64,000 bases of DNA, from the NCBI RefSeq assembly GCF_033568475.1, contig NC_133123.1, forward strand, positions 141,438,062-141,502,061, written 5' to 3'. Origin of the DNA: Henckelia pumila. Its lineage: Eukaryota; Streptophyta; Magnoliopsida; Lamiales; Gesneriaceae. This document shows, piece after piece, positions 63,421 to 64,000 of this stretch. Under the pieces are notes generated by a model. That model was not told the origin of the DNA. It did no database searches and saw only the letters and a program-made list of their open reading frames with translations. How positions within the stretch are numbered: position 1 is the first letter of the stretch; each line of letters opens with the position of its first letter. Position numbers and translations under genes: made by a program.

Positions 63421-64000
63421 CTTCATCAAATAGAGAAGAACGATGTTGGAAGTCAGAGGATAATGACTCGAGAACGCACAGAGGAAAATGCAGAAAAAGT
63501 TGAAATACATTGTTTAGCACATGATGTGTGAATCAAGGAAAAACTACTTTGAAGGTATCCTCCATGGGAAGGTCAGAAATTTCCACGAAAAATCATCCAA
63601 ATAGTTTAAATGAACTAGCAATTTAGAGTTGGTTCTCTACTGACAAACAACAAGCAGCTTAACCAGCAAGCTCAAATGAGCTGTGAAATAGAGCATGTTA
63701 TGGGATAAAATTTTCAATACTGAGAAAACTAGCATGGAAAGATGTAATAGCTGTTGACAAGGGACCTCTCTTTAAATAATTTCTTTATTTCCAGAATAAC
63801 ATGCCATTAATGGAAATTAAAAATGAATGAATAAGCATCAAAGAACCTTATAAGAACTTTGAACAACAGTTAAATGTTAAAATAGAGTAGATCCACCATG
63901 AAGTTGTCGACAATCCACAACTTCTCTCCTTAGTCAGTAGTTGCTCTTTAAAATGCAACTTCAGATGTTATATCCAATTTGAAACTTTAATATTTTTACA
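63421..64000. other. Sequence upstream of the UBC12-like locus
   Basis: On the minus strand this is where an N-terminal exon or the intron before it would lie. I searched for the family start (FKVKEKQRE and GELRLHKD) in all frames and did not see it. AT-rich otherwise; no gene supported. Confidence 0.45.

Overview
This window is nuclear DNA from a flowering plant, a eudicot. Every gene is split by short AT-rich GT-AG introns, intergenic DNA is very AT-rich, and the proteins are plant-type: an INDETERMINATE-domain zinc finger, a BES1/BZR1 factor, an EUL lectin, a JAC1-like auxilin and a CYP72-clan P450. Several decayed copies of a repeat beginning like GTGAGAC...CTCAC remind me of repeats I associate with Lamiales genomes, so an asterid/Lamiales source is a guess only. 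I see no bacterial, plasmid or CRISPR features.

Layout, left to right. 1-3968: gene-poor, with a small fossil LTR-retrotransposon pol fragment and a foldback repeat. 3969-12469 (+): 16-exon DUF4091 (GH123-related) protein, 654 aa, with a hAT-type MITE in intron 11. 12470-16774: AT-rich spacer and IDD promoter. 16775-19171 (+): four-exon IDD C2H2 transcription factor. 19172-22145: spacer. 22146-24296 (+): four-exon P450 (CYP721A-like). 24297-28190: spacer with MITE-like repeats and a probable 5' leader exon of the next gene. 28191-31171 (+): PP2C phosphatase (PP2C55-like). 31884-32306 (-): small intronless ubiquitin-like protein. 32307-34439: repeat cluster with two foldback elements, each flanked by a 10-bp target duplication. 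34440-36121 (+): EUL (EULS3-type) lectin whose stop codon is split by an intron. 37573-44336 (+): 13-exon EXS (ERD1-like) membrane protein with an intronic hairpin. 46025-50066 (+): nine-exon JAC1-like auxilin J-protein. 54088-55226 (+): DeSI/PPPDE deubiquitinase-like protein. 55932-56696 (-): intronless PEX11. 58696-60295 (-): two-exon BES1/BZR1 homolog. 62661-63420 (-): UBC12 (NEDD8 E2)-like locus that looks broken.

The genes are unrelated housekeeping, signalling and transcription genes; there is no operon or gene-cluster logic. Three of them (ubiquitin-like protein, DeSI protease, UBC12-like E2) are in ubiquitin or ubiquitin-like pathways, but I read this as coincidence. Exon coordinates come from joining conserved protein segments at GT/AG sites; each complete multi-exon model sums to a whole number of codons, which is an internal check. 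I found no convincing undescribed biological system. The best leads are the intronic hairpin in the EXS gene, the UBC12-like locus with a stop formed at a splice junction, the split stop codon of the lectin, and the well-bounded MITEs.
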